Part shown: positions 18,499-26,993 of the stretch, piece after piece
How the letters are laid out: every line of letters starts with the position of its first letter
Numbering within the stretch: the stretch's first letter is position 1
Source of the DNA: CAVYYW01 sp963772845
GTDB lineage: Bacteria > Bacillota > Bacilli > Bacillales > Sporolactobacillaceae
DNA length: 64,000 nucleotides
Assembly (NCBI GenBank): GCA_963772845.1
Contig: CAVYYW010000014.1
Coordinates: 496,001 to 560,000, forward strand
Direction of reading: 5' to 3'
Notes under the pieces: model-generated
The model's database searches: none
What the model was told of the DNA's origin: nothing
Seen by the model: the letters and a program-made list of their open reading frames with translations, nothing else
Made by a program: the position numbers and the translations under genes

Positions 18499-19620
18499 AT
18501 GACCTTAGATTTGAACACACTAGTCTTGAGAAAATGCCGCATGAAATTGAAATCTCCTTTTACAACTAGCTTTGGAACATTCTCAGAAAAAGAATTTTTC
18601 ATATTAGAAGTCCATGATTCAGAAGGGAGATCAGGCTGGGGGGAATCGGTTGCTTTTGGTGCGCCATGGTATACCGAAGAAACGGTCAAAACAACGGAGC
18701 ATCTTTTAAAGGATTTTCTGATCCCGCTTCTCCAGTCAGCTCCTCTTGAGCATCCTGATGAGCTGTTAACACGATGGTCGCCTATCCGCGGCAATCCTAT
18801 GGCGAAAGCCTCACTGGAAGGTGCGATATGGGACCTGTATGCGAAGCAGCAGAGCCAGCCGCTATCTCAAGCTTTAGGAGGGGAAAAAACCTCAATAGAT
18901 GTCGGCATCAGCATCGGTTTGCAGGAAAGCATGGAACACCTTTATCATCAGATAGCAAAAGCGATACATGACGGGTATACAAGAGTAAAGCTTAAAATAA
19001 AGCCGAATCAGGACGTAGAGCTAGTAAAAGCGGTCAGGAACCGTTTTCCCGGTCTTCCATTAATGGTTGATGCAAACTCAGCCTATTCGTTAAAAGATTC
19101 AGATCTGTTGAAAAAACTGGACGATTATGACTTGATGATGATTGAACAGCCGCTCGGAGCTGAGGATCTTTTGGAGCATGCCATCCTGCAAGAGCAGCTT
19201 CAAACACCTATCTGTTTAGATGAAAGCATCCGTTCCTTAAAGAACGTCCGTGATGCCATTACCTTAAAAAGCGCTAGAATCATCAATATAAAAATTGGAC
19301 GGGTCGGTGGACTTAGTGTCAGCCGGCAGATCCATGATTTATGCCAGCGTCATGATATCCCGGTCTGGTGCGGCGGAATGCTTGAAGCAGGAGTTGGTCG
19401 TGCACATAATATAGCGATCACAACCTTGCCGCAATTCACGCTCCCTGGCGACACGTCGGGCTCCGACAGGTATTGGGAGAAAGACTTGATCAAACCGGAA
19501 GTAAAGATGATCAACGGCAAAATTCAAGTTCCCGATACCCCGGGAATTGGCTATGAAATAGACCATGAGGCCCTTGATTTTTTTACTGTTAAAAAAGAAG
19601 TATTCTCATTAAGTACTTGA
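18499..19620 (+). CDS. N-acylamino acid racemase / o-succinylbenzoate synthase family
   Basis: A member of the enolase superfamily (MenC/NSAR group) that racemises N-acyl or N-succinyl amino acids and may form o-succinylbenzoate. The catalytic acid-base lysine motif is RVKLKIKPN. The metal ligands are in LMVDANSAYSL, MIEQPLG and ICLDESIRS. The second catalytic lysine is in INIKIGRVGG. It is 373 residues from ATG 18499, which has AAAAGGAG at good spacing. No other men genes are nearby, and the neighbouring acyltransferase favours the racemase function over menaquinone synthesis. Confidence 0.85.
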   Translation: MTLDLNTLVLRKCRMKLKSPFTTSFGTFSEKEFFILEVHDSEGRSGWGESVAFGAPWYTEETVKTTEHLLKDFLIPLLQSAPLEHPDELLTRWSPIRGNPMAKASLEGAIWDLYAKQQSQPLSQALGGEKTSIDVGISIGLQESMEHLYHQIAKAIHDGYTRVKLKIKPNQDVELVKAVRNRFPGLPLMVDANSAYSLKDSDLLKKLDDYDLMMIEQPLGAEDLLEHAILQEQLQTPICLDESIRSLKNVRDAITLKSARIINIKIGRVGGLSVSRQIHDLCQRHDIPVWCGGMLEAGVGRAHNIAITTLPQFTLPGDTSGSDRYWEKDLIKPEVKMINGKIQVPDTPGIGYEIDHEALDFFTVKKEVFSLST

Positions 19621-19664
19621 CCCAGCTGAATAAAAAGTTCTGCTAAATGAAAGGGGAAGCTGAA

Positions 19665-21029
19665 ATGACGCTAATTGAGACACTGTATCAAACCTTGGGA
19701 AAAGCCAGGGTTACAATTAATGCAACCATTTTACAGAATCATGGTCAGGATCTTACATATCATTCTTCGCACGACCCAGACGTTGTTGTATTTCCCTCGA
19801 CGAAAGAAGACGTATCAGAAGTTATGAAAATCGCTGCAAAATATCAATCCCCGGTAACTGCTTATGGTGCTGGATCGAGTATTGAGGGGCATACGATCCC
19901 GGTTACTGGAGGCGTGGTCATCGATTTTTCCGAAATGAATCATATTATTGAGATCCGCCCGGATGATTTCATCGTAAAGGTGGAACCGGGTGTAACACGG
20001 AAACAGCTAAACAAAGCTTTAAAAGCACATGGCTTATTTTTCCCTGTAGACCCTGGTGCCGATGCATCTATTGGGGGAATGACTGCTACAAATGCAAGTG
20101 GCACAAATACCGTGAAGTACGGTGGTATGAAAGCAAATGTGCTTGGAATAGAAGCTGTCTTAGCAACGGGTGAAATCATGACGACTGGCGGAACATCGTT
20201 TAAAACGTCTGCTGGATATGATTTAAAAAATTTACTTATTGGCTCTGAGGGAACGCTTGGCCTGATTACTGAAATCACACTAAAACTGACTGGAATTCCG
20301 GAAGTTATACATGCGGCAAAAGCAACGTTTCCAACTTTGAGAAAAGCGGGTGAAGGTGCCGCAGCCATGCTAAAGAGCGGCATACCTATTGCAAGAATGG
20401 AACTAGTGGATGAAGAGACAATATTGGCGGTAAATCAGTATAATGAAACCAATTATAAGATTGCACCTTCTCTATTTTTAGAGTTTGACGGAAGCGAAGC
20501 GAGTGTCCTTGCTGATCGAACATTCGCGGAGGACGTATTAAAAGGAGCTGGCGCACTAACTTATAAGGTCGAAAAAGATGAAAAAGAACGTCAAAAGCTA
20601 TGGCATGCACGTCATGAAGCAGCATTATCAGTTACGAATCTGCTGCCGGGAAAACGGTTAACCTCGACGGATGTCTGTGTGCCTATCTCAGAATTGGCCA
20701 ATGCCTTAACAGCGACAAGAGAAATGATTAACAGCTATACTTTTAAGGTAGCGGCAGTGCTCGGCCACGTTGGCGATGGGAACTTCCATGTGGTAATCGG
20801 TGTGGATCCCGAGAACAGGGAAGAAGTTAACGATTTCAAAGCCTTAAATAAACAAATTGTTGAGCTCGCTCTTAGCAAAGGTGGTACATGTTCTGGAGAG
20901 CACGGGATAGGGATAGGTAAAAAGGATTATTTATTAAAAGAGCACCCGTCGTCTGTTCCGGTTATGAAACAGATTAAATCAGCTCTTGATCCGATGAACC
21001 TATTAAATCCCGGCAAAATTTTTGATTGA
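19665..21029 (+). CDS. FAD-linked oxidase, GlcD / D-lactate dehydrogenase type
   Basis: This is an FAD-binding PCMH (type 4) oxidase acting on a 2-hydroxy acid such as glycolate or D-lactate. The N-terminal FAD domain has PVTAYGAGSSIEG, the FPVDPGADASIGGMTATNASG stretch and YDLKNLLIGSEGTLGLITE. The C-terminal substrate domain ends in GTCSGEHGIGIGKK and NPGKIFD. ATG at 19665 follows GGGGAAG. An upstream ATG at 19647 is also possible. No GlcE or GlcF subunits are next to it, so the single-chain D-lactate dehydrogenase type is more likely. It ends 17 bases before the next start, so it is probably in the same operon. Confidence 0.85.
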   Translation: MTLIETLYQTLGKARVTINATILQNHGQDLTYHSSHDPDVVVFPSTKEDVSEVMKIAAKYQSPVTAYGAGSSIEGHTIPVTGGVVIDFSEMNHIIEIRPDDFIVKVEPGVTRKQLNKALKAHGLFFPVDPGADASIGGMTATNASGTNTVKYGGMKANVLGIEAVLATGEIMTTGGTSFKTSAGYDLKNLLIGSEGTLGLITEITLKLTGIPEVIHAAKATFPTLRKAGEGAAAMLKSGIPIARMELVDEETILAVNQYNETNYKIAPSLFLEFDGSEASVLADRTFAEDVLKGAGALTYKVEKDEKERQKLWHARHEAALSVTNLLPGKRLTSTDVCVPISELANALTATREMINSYTFKVAAVLGHVGDGNFHVVIGVDPENREEVNDFKALNKQIVELALSKGGTCSGEHGIGIGKKDYLLKEHPSSVPVMKQIKSALDPMNLLNPGKIFD

Positions 21030-21046
21030 TAAGGAGCGGTTATAAA

Positions 21047-22235
21047 TTGAAACATGATTTTGATGCAGTCGTTGACAGGATGAATACATCCTCAGTTAAA
21101 TGGGATGAAGTTGAAAATTTATTTGGTGATAAAGACATCTTACCAATGTGGGTGGCAGATATGGATTTTAAAGCACCAGAAGCTGTCTCACAAGCGATTA
21201 AGGAAAAGGCTGAGCACGGTGTTTTCGGCTATACGACCCGTTCGGAAAGTTATTTTGAGAGCATTATTTCATGGTTTAATAACCGGCACCAATGGAAAAT
21301 TGAAAAAGAATGGATCTGCCACAGTCCTGGTGTTGTGACTGCATTAAGCCTTCTGGTTCACGCTCTGACAAGCGTGGGAGATTCGGTTGTTATTCAACCG
21401 CCGGTTTATTATCCATTTACTTCAACAATTAAGAAACAAGACAGAAAACCGGTGTACAATCCTTTGAAATTTGATGGGAACACCTATTCAATGAACTTTG
21501 ACGAATTGGAAAAGATCTTTCAGAGTCAGACCATCAAATTGTTTATTTTATGCAGTCCACACAACCCTGTGGGACGCGTGTGGAAAGAGGATGAACTCAA
21601 AAAGCTTGGTGAACTGTGTGTGAAGCACAAGGTGATTCTGGTCGCTGACGAAATACACGGTGATCTTATTCTGGAAGGACACAAGCATATACCTTTTGCC
21701 TCCCTTTCTGAAGAATTCCGAGAAATATCAGTGACGTGCACAGCGCCAAGCAAAACGTTTAATCTTGCAAGTCTTCAGACAAGCAATATAATTATTCCGA
21801 ATCAAGAGTTAAGGGAAAAGTACTTAAAAAGTCAGGAAATGTTTGCGCTTGGCTTGCCAAATGTTTTCGGAATGGTCGCTGCCGAAAGTGCTTACCGCTA
21901 TGGCGAAGATTGGTTGGATGATATGCTCGACTATTTACAGGGGAATTTAAATTTTATGAAAAAGTATTTAAAGGAAAATATCCCTGAAATTAAAGTTAAT
22001 TGAGCCAGAAGGCACATATTTATGCTGGCTTGACCTGCATCATCTAAACTTGGACGAAAAGACTCAGGAAGAAACCATGCTTAAAATGGCTAAGGTCGCC
22101 TTTGACGAAGGCTATATCTTCGGCCAAGGTGGAGAAGGATTTACAAGAATTAATTTAGCTTGTCCTCGGTCAACATTAGCAGAGGGCTTAAAACGGTTAG
22201 AGAGGGCTGTGTCTGGCCTGCGAAAAACAGAATGA
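21047..22235 (+). pseudogene. patB: PatB-type C-S lyase / class I aminotransferase, frameshifted
   Basis: A PLP enzyme of the MalY/PatB group, cleaving cystathionine or cysteine and possibly acting as an aminotransferase. DILPMWVADMDF near the start and VADEIHGDLIL with CTAPSKTFNLASLQTSN (PLP lysine in SKTF) are clear. The first part ends at 22003 in ...EIKVN and TGA. The rest (EPEGTYLCWLDLHHLNLDEKT, then EGYIFGQGGEGFTRINLACPR) follows in the next frame to 22235. Removing one A or T near 22000 restores about 395 residues. TTG at 21047 follows AAGGAG. The gene sits in the racemase cluster. Confidence 0.88.
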
Positions 22236-22279
22236 AAAAGAGAATATTTAATTCCGGAGGTTAATGAGCGGATTTTCAG

Positions 22280-22309
22280 GCTGTCGAGAAATTTTCGGCA
22301 GCTTTTTTT
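22280..22309 (+). terminator. Intrinsic terminator after the racemase/patB cluster
   Basis: GCTGTCGA and TCGGCAGC arms with an A/T-rich loop are followed by seven Ts. A nearly identical hairpin occurs at 37860-37891. Confidence 0.8.
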
Positions 22310-22581
22310 AACTTTATATATTTATCGTGTTCATTGAAAAGGACATGATCTACAAATCTGATATTTGTTGGTATACAAAGGTCGAAAAACTATTTATTGG
22401 ATAAAATGTAAACGATTAAATCGAAACATTTAGGGGAAAAATATTGTTAAAGAAGGACAATCTGTGAAAAAAATAAAATTTCTAAACATTACCAAAACCT
22501 TAAAATTCTTTTGAGACTAGGTACGAGAGATTTGTTCCGCAAGTCGCACACTTCAAAATATAAAAACATTTTGTTTTAGTG
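22310..22581. other. AT-rich intergenic region before dtpT
   Basis: About 270 bases with no reading frame of note. It is strongly AT-rich. No riboswitch or other RNA structure was recognised. It probably holds regulatory sequence for the peptide transporter. Confidence 0.4.
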
Positions 22582-22610
22582 TCTACACTGTGACAATCTT
22601 CCCTTATAAT
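22582..22610 (+). promoter_or_regulatory. Candidate sigma-A promoter for dtpT
   Basis: TCTACA at 22582-22587, a 17-base spacer and a perfect TATAAT at 22605-22610, about 50 bases before the GTG start. Confidence 0.55.
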
Positions 22611-22659
22611 AAGAAAAGCCCGAAAACTTGCATAATCGACAATCATAGGAGGGGACGTT

Positions 22660-24066
22660 GTGGAAACAACAGTGGGTCCTAAACAGCAGAAGTTTGACAA
22701 GAACGGGAAAGCAAAACATCCTAAAGGTCTTTATCTGCTGTTTATAACAGAAATGTGGGAAAGATATAGTTATTATGGAATGCGGTCAGTACTCGTTCTT
22801 TATTTAACTGCTCAGCTGATCAGCGGCGGTTTGGGAATGGACAACCAGCATGCGGTACTTCTTTACGGTTACTACACCGGAGCCGTGTACTTTACACCTT
22901 TAATCGGAGGGTATCTAACAGACAAATGGATTACACTTCGAACCGCAATCACAATCGGCGGTGTCATTATGGCACTTGGTGATTTTTCATTGTTTGCTAT
23001 TCACGCACAATGGGGCGTTTATTTCGGACTTATTTGCTTGATAATTGGAAACGGTTTCTTCAAGCCGAATATTTCCACTTTGGTTGGTGAACTTTACGAA
23101 AAAAACGATGTGCGAAAAGATTCAGCTTTCACAATATTCTACATGGGTATTAATTTAGGAGCTTTATTTTCTCCTCTTATTGCTGGATTGATTTATCAAG
23201 AATGGTTCCATGGTTTTTCACATGGGGTTGAACACTTCGGATTCCGTTACGCATTCCTTGCTTCTTCAATCGGTATGATCTTAGGTCAGGTTTCATTTAA
23301 TGTTCTGGGGCCAAAATTACTTGGCAATGCAGGTTTGAAACCAGCAGTTGATCAGGCAAGGGAAAAAGACGAGAAAAATGTAAGCTTAGAAAAAAAGTCG
23401 GTGCCTCTGACACCGAAAGAAAAGCGGCATACAATTGGTATTCTTGTTTTAGCAGTCTTTGTCATTTTCTTTTGGGCGGGCTACGAACAAGCAGGAAGTT
23501 CATTTACACTTTACACAAAGAGCTTTCTTGACAGAGATTTAGGCGGCTTTACCGTTCCTGTTTCTTGGTTCCAATCATTAAATCCGCTATTTATTCTTAT
23601 TTTGGCACCTGTTATCTCAATGATTTGGATTAAACTTTCAAAATCAAAACGTGGTGACTTCAGTGTACCGACAAAAATGTCATTTGGGCTTATTTTACTT
23701 GGTATTGGATTCTTAGTTCTACTTCCTGCTGTCATGCAAACAGGAAGCGACGAGCATCATATTGTGATGAAGGCAAATATGGCTTTCATGGTCATCACAT
23801 ACCTGTTCCATACGGTTGGTGAGCTTTGTTTATCACCAGTTGGACTATCACTTGTAAGTAAATTCTCTCCAATCAAAATCGCTTCATTATTAATGGGAAC
23901 TTGGTTCCTCAGTAATGCAGCTGCAAATATGATTGCGGGTAAAATTGCTGCAATGACACAGTCATTAGGATATTTTGAACTTTATTTATACATTGGAATT
24001 GGGGCGGTAGTGCTAGGATTTGTTCTTCTTGCCGTAACAAAACCAATTCAGAAATTATTAGATTAA
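22660..24066 (+). CDS. dtpT: Proton-dependent di/tripeptide transporter (POT/PTR family)
   Basis: A proton-coupled oligopeptide transporter of the major facilitator fold, 468 residues with about 14 membrane helices. The family signature is FITEMWERYSYYGMRSVLVLYL at the N-terminus (proton-coupling ExxERFxYY type) and FTIFYMGINLGALFSPLIAG (PTR2 signature). A charged cytosolic loop with many K and E residues (around residues 225-250) separates the two halves. GTG at 22660 follows AGGAGGGG. The gene is monocistronic, with its own terminator directly after. Confidence 0.93.
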   Translation: METTVGPKQQKFDKNGKAKHPKGLYLLFITEMWERYSYYGMRSVLVLYLTAQLISGGLGMDNQHAVLLYGYYTGAVYFTPLIGGYLTDKWITLRTAITIGGVIMALGDFSLFAIHAQWGVYFGLICLIIGNGFFKPNISTLVGELYEKNDVRKDSAFTIFYMGINLGALFSPLIAGLIYQEWFHGFSHGVEHFGFRYAFLASSIGMILGQVSFNVLGPKLLGNAGLKPAVDQAREKDEKNVSLEKKSVPLTPKEKRHTIGILVLAVFVIFFWAGYEQAGSSFTLYTKSFLDRDLGGFTVPVSWFQSLNPLFILILAPVISMIWIKLSKSKRGDFSVPTKMSFGLILLGIGFLVLLPAVMQTGSDEHHIVMKANMAFMVITYLFHTVGELCLSPVGLSLVSKFSPIKIASLLMGTWFLSNAAANMIAGKIAAMTQSLGYFELYLYIGIGAVVLGFVLLAVTKPIQKLLD

Positions 24067-24074
24067 GTAACATT

Positions 24075-24110
24075 AAAAAGGCTTTCTCCTACACGGGAGA
24101 AAGCCTTTTT
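24075..24110. terminator. Bidirectional terminator after dtpT
   Basis: AAAAAGGCTTTCTCC and GGGAGAAAGCCTTTTT form a long perfect stem with a short TACAC loop. It serves dtpT and the convergent small gene at 24120. Confidence 0.9.
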
Positions 24111-24119
24111 AGCTCATTT

Positions 24120-24278
24120 TTAGTTTCTTAACTTTTGCAGTTCATCCTCTATTTTCTTGAGTCTGTTTTCCAAGTTTTCCGTCCTGCCACCGACAGATTC
24201 CATCTTCTCCAGATCCCCCTGAATTCGTATATATTCCTGCTTTAATTCAAGAATTTGCTGTTCTTTTTCATCATTCAT
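24120..24278 (-). CDS. Small coiled-coil protein (SE1832-like family), 52 residues
   Basis: This short minus-strand gene reads MNDEKEQQILELKQEYIRI and then a heptad-rich helix ending in ENRLKKIEDELQKLRN. It starts at ATG 24278 after a GGGAGCTG-type site. It is highly charged (E, K, Q) and would form one long coiled coil. Small proteins of this type are annotated in Bacilli and staphylococci as SE1832 family, and no function is known. That family name is from memory. It converges on dtpT across a shared terminator. Confidence 0.7.
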   Translation of the reverse strand: MNDEKEQQILELKQEYIRIQGDLEKMESVGGRTENLENRLKKIEDELQKLRN

Positions 24279-24369
24279 TTTTTTCAGCTCCCAAGCGTAT
24301 TTTACTTCAGTTTAACGCGTAAATGATTTCCTGAAAACACCTTAATATTAAAAAATGGAAGCTTAGTAT

Positions 24370-24396
24370 GTTTAAGACATGGTAAGACCCGGGAAC
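24370..24396 (+). promoter_or_regulatory. Sigma-B-type promoter upstream of aldA
   Basis: GTTTAA at 24370-24375, 15 bases, then GGGAAC at 24391-24396. This matches the sigma-B consensus GTTTAA-N12-15-GGGWAW except for the last base. It lies 32 bases before the start codon. Confidence 0.6.
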
Positions 24397-24427
24397 AGTT
24401 GTACATACATCAAAAGGAGGAAGAACG

Positions 24428-25876
24428 TTGAAAACACATAAATTATATATTAATGGTGAATATGTTAACTCTACTGGAAAAGATTCAATTGATGTTCTAA
24501 ATCCAGCAACTGAAGAAGTCATTTCAAGAATTGCTGATGGAACCGAAGAAGATGTCAACAAAGCTGTTGAAGCAGCGGATCGTGCACAGGATGCGTGGGA
24601 GAAAACAACGGCGGTGGAACGAGGTAAAATCGTCAGGGAACTAGGCGACAAACTTAAAGAAAACCGTGATAAAATGACCAAGCTTCTGGTGGAAGAGCAA
24701 GGGAAGCCAAAAGATCAGGCATCAGGAGAAGTGGATTTAGCGATTGATTACTTTTACTATATGTCAGAATGGGCCCGGCGTATTGAAGGAGAAATTATTC
24801 CTAGCGACAGACCGAACGAAAACATTTTAATGTACAGAAGACCAATTGGTGTGGTAGCGGGCATTGTCCCATGGAATTTCCCGGTATTTATTCTGGCACG
24901 AAAAGTGGCGACTGCCTTGATCACAGGGTGTACCATTGTATTGAAGCCAAGCCAGCAGACGCCGAATACGGCAGCATTTTTCACAGAATTGGTTGATCAG
25001 ACAGACTTAAAACCCGGGGTTTATAATTTTATAACCGGTAAAGGCTCGACGATAGGCAATGCCTTGGCTAGCCACCATAAAGTAGGAATGGTTACAATGA
25101 CAGGAAGTATCCAAGCAGGAACTAAGGTTATGGAAGCTGCTGCAAAGAATATTATAAAAGTAAATCTTGAGCTTGGGGGCAAGGCTCCAGCCATTGTTTC
25201 CGAACATGCGGATCTCGATTTGGCAGTAGAAAACATAAAGAAATCCCGCCTTACAAATTCAGGGCAAGCTTGTACGAACGCAGAGCGGGTCTATGTCCAT
25301 GAAAAGGTAGCAGATACCTTTATTGCGAAAATGGAGGAAGCCTTTAAACAGGCAGACTATGGCGTGCCTCAGGAAGAGAATAATCTTGATATTGGTCCGT
25401 TGATTAGTCAAGACCGATTAGATACGGTTCACACAATGGTTAAAGAAGCAGTAAACCAAGGAGCAGAAGTACGTGTAGGTGGCAACCCTGCAAATGTCAA
25501 GAATGGGTACTTTTATGAACCGACCCTCATTGTTAATGCAACACAGAAAATGGACATTATCCAAGATGAAATTTTTGGTCCGGTTCTCCCGGTCGTAACG
25601 TATAAAAATTTTGATGAAGCGATTGAAATGGCCAACGATTCGGTTTACGGGCTTTCGTCATCTGTTTATACAGAAAATGTGCATGAGGCAATGCGGGCAG
25701 CAAATGAGTTAAAATATGGTGAAACATTTATTAACAGAGAAAACTTTGAGGCGCTTCAAGGTTATCATGCTGGCCTTCGTAAATCAGGGCTTGGCGGAAC
25801 TGACGGAAAACATGGCGTGGAAGATTTTCTTGTGACACATGCAGTATATATGCAATATAAAAATGGCATGTCGTAA
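24428..25876 (+). CDS. aldA: Aldehyde dehydrogenase, lactaldehyde/glycolaldehyde (AldA) type
   Basis: An NAD(P)-dependent aldehyde dehydrogenase of 482 residues. The Rossmann motif is MTGSIQAGTKVM, the catalytic Glu is in LELGGKAPAIV and the nucleophile Cys is in NSGQACTNAERVYV. It resembles E. coli AldA along its length, notably EWARRIEGEIIPSDRPNENIL and NRENFEALQGYHAGLRKSG. This supports lactaldehyde or glycolaldehyde as substrate, though the true substrate is uncertain. TTG at 24428 follows AAAGGAGG. A sigma-B-like promoter suggests induction by stress. Confidence 0.88.
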   Translation: MKTHKLYINGEYVNSTGKDSIDVLNPATEEVISRIADGTEEDVNKAVEAADRAQDAWEKTTAVERGKIVRELGDKLKENRDKMTKLLVEEQGKPKDQASGEVDLAIDYFYYMSEWARRIEGEIIPSDRPNENILMYRRPIGVVAGIVPWNFPVFILARKVATALITGCTIVLKPSQQTPNTAAFFTELVDQTDLKPGVYNFITGKGSTIGNALASHHKVGMVTMTGSIQAGTKVMEAAAKNIIKVNLELGGKAPAIVSEHADLDLAVENIKKSRLTNSGQACTNAERVYVHEKVADTFIAKMEEAFKQADYGVPQEENNLDIGPLISQDRLDTVHTMVKEAVNQGAEVRVGGNPANVKNGYFYEPTLIVNATQKMDIIQDEIFGPVLPVVTYKNFDEAIEMANDSVYGLSSSVYTENVHEAMRAANELKYGETFINRENFEALQGYHAGLRKSGLGGTDGKHGVEDFLVTHAVYMQYKNGMS

Positions 25877-25916
25877 TTAATTAATAGACGCTGTTTCCCC
25901 AAAATAGGATTACTTT

Positions 25917-25943
25917 AAAGACCTGGATAATCCAGGTCTTTTT
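25917..25943 (+). terminator. Intrinsic terminator after aldA
   Basis: AAAGACCTGGA and TCCAGGTCTTT form a perfect stem with a three-base loop and a T tract. Confidence 0.88.
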
Positions 25944-25954
25944 TATATTTCAAT

Positions 25955-25980
25955 AAAAAAGGGACGCCGCTGCGGCGCCC
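25955..25980 (-). terminator. Intrinsic terminator after the YjcZ-type gene
   Basis: On the minus strand GGGCGCCGC and GCGGCGTCCC form a GC-rich stem followed by TTTTTT. Confidence 0.85.
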
Positions 25981-26015
25981 TAACCGTTTTGAAAAAAAGG
26001 AGTGTTCACCTTTCA

Positions 26016-26162
26016 TTAATACATCCAAGTTGCTCCAATAATAATTAGCAGAATAAATAGAACCACAATTAACGCAAAGCTGTTGCCAGCGTAGCCAACA
26101 GGACGACAGCATCCACTGCCATAACCTCCATAGCCGCCTCCATAACCAGCACCCCAAACCAT
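26016..26162 (-). CDS. YjcZ-family small sporulation membrane protein, 48 residues
   Basis: A minus-strand gene from ATG 26162 with AAGGTGGTG upstream. The Gly/Tyr-rich head ([16 protein letters not shown]) is followed by a single membrane helix, [19 protein letters not shown]. This layout is the hallmark of the YjcZ/YczM family of sporulation-associated peptides, annotated widely in Bacillus without a clear role. Two adjacent cysteines (CC) in the head could be modified. It has its own terminator and is not in an operon. Confidence 0.85.
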   Translation of the reverse strand: MVWGAGYGGGYGGYGSGCCRPVGYAGNSFALIVVLFILLIIIGATWMY

Positions 26163-26271
26163 GAGCAATCACCACCTTATTTATCAAGTCTTTATAATTT
26201 ATGAGGAAAGGATGACTTTCGCATGGGAAGATTTAAAATTCAAGCGGATGCCTAGTTACTTATAATAAGAA

Positions 26272-26297
26272 GTTTGAAGAATTCAAAATACGGGAAT
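26272..26297 (+). promoter_or_regulatory. Sigma-B-type promoter upstream of ydaT
   Basis: GTTTGA at 26272-26277, 14 bases, then GGGAAT at 26292-26297. It is close to the sigma-B consensus and lies 38 bases before the start. B. subtilis ydaT is, as I recall, a sigma-B gene. Confidence 0.6.
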
Positions 26298-26335
26298 GTT
26301 AAAATTGGATTACATTATTACAAAGAGGTGATCAG

Positions 26336-26797
26336 ATGCCCTGGGATATGAATGATTATCCTGACTCATTCAAAAATTTAAATGGCGCGGTTAAGAAAAA
26401 AGCTATTGAGATTTCCAATGCGATGATCGATGACGGGTACAGCGAGGACCGCGCCATTCCGATTGCCACAGAACAAGCAAAAAAGTGGTTTGATAATGCT
26501 GGAGAGGAGGAAATTGAGCATTTTAAAAAGCATGGAAAGCCATCTGTCAGAAAACAGGAGGATAAAAATACTTCCTCAAATCCAGAGCTGCTGGATAGCG
26601 GAGAGCACGTTCTGAAACACGAGGACGGATGGGCGGTAAAAGCAAAAGGAGCGAAGCAGCCAAGCGACGTTTTCAGCAATAAAGATGAGGCTGTAAAACG
26701 GGCAAAGGAAATTGCTGAAAATAAGGGAACAGAAGCGGTTATTTATAAAGAAGATGGAACAATTCAGCATCGTTTTACTTATGCCGAAAGAAATTAG
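26336..26797 (+). CDS. ydaT: YdaT-like general stress protein (ChaB-like N-domain, DUF2188 C-domain)
   Basis: A 153-residue soluble protein in two parts. The N-terminal part (MPWDMNDYPDSFKNLNGAVK, then KAIEISNAMIDDGYSEDRAI) resembles ChaB-like short helical domains. The C-terminal part (HEDGWAVKAKGAKQPSDVFS ... EAVKRAKEIAENKGTEAVIYKEDGTIQ) is a DUF2188 domain. A linker rich in K, E, N and S connects them. ATG at 26336 follows GAGGTGATC. The B. subtilis YdaT has the same architecture. Molecular function is unknown. The sigma-B-like promoter suggests stress induction. Confidence 0.8.
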   Translation: MPWDMNDYPDSFKNLNGAVKKKAIEISNAMIDDGYSEDRAIPIATEQAKKWFDNAGEEEIEHFKKHGKPSVRKQEDKNTSSNPELLDSGEHVLKHEDGWAVKAKGAKQPSDVFSNKDEAVKRAKEIAENKGTEAVIYKEDGTIQHRFTYAERN

Positions 26798-26813
26798 CGA
26801 GCTATTTTTTTAC

Positions 26814-26831
26814 AGTAACATCAATGTTACT
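26814..26831. promoter_or_regulatory. Palindrome downstream of ydaT / upstream of putP
   Basis: AGTAACAT and ATGTTACT are perfect inverted arms around CA. There is no T tract directly after, so it may be an operator rather than a terminator. Confidence 0.3.
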
Positions 26832-26993
26832 AAATTTTCAAAATAAAAGAACATTATTTTTAAGAAGTCAGGCTCCTCGCCTTTATAGCTGCTTTTTTTT
26901 GAGGGTTGTTTTGATATCATTTGCAATTTACCAGAATCTTTGTTAACTTTTTGTGTCGTTAGGCCAATTAAATTTTTTGAAAGGAGAGATTGT

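Noticed and set aside
22476..22490. AAATTTCTAAACATT as a CodY box upstream of dtpT
   Set aside because: Only 11 of 15 positions match the consensus and the sequence is AT-rich, so such matches are expected by chance. The distance to the promoter is about 90 bases.
24307..24681. 124-codon minus-strand frame before and within aldA
   Set aside because: It is a shadow of the aldA coding frame and its promoter region.
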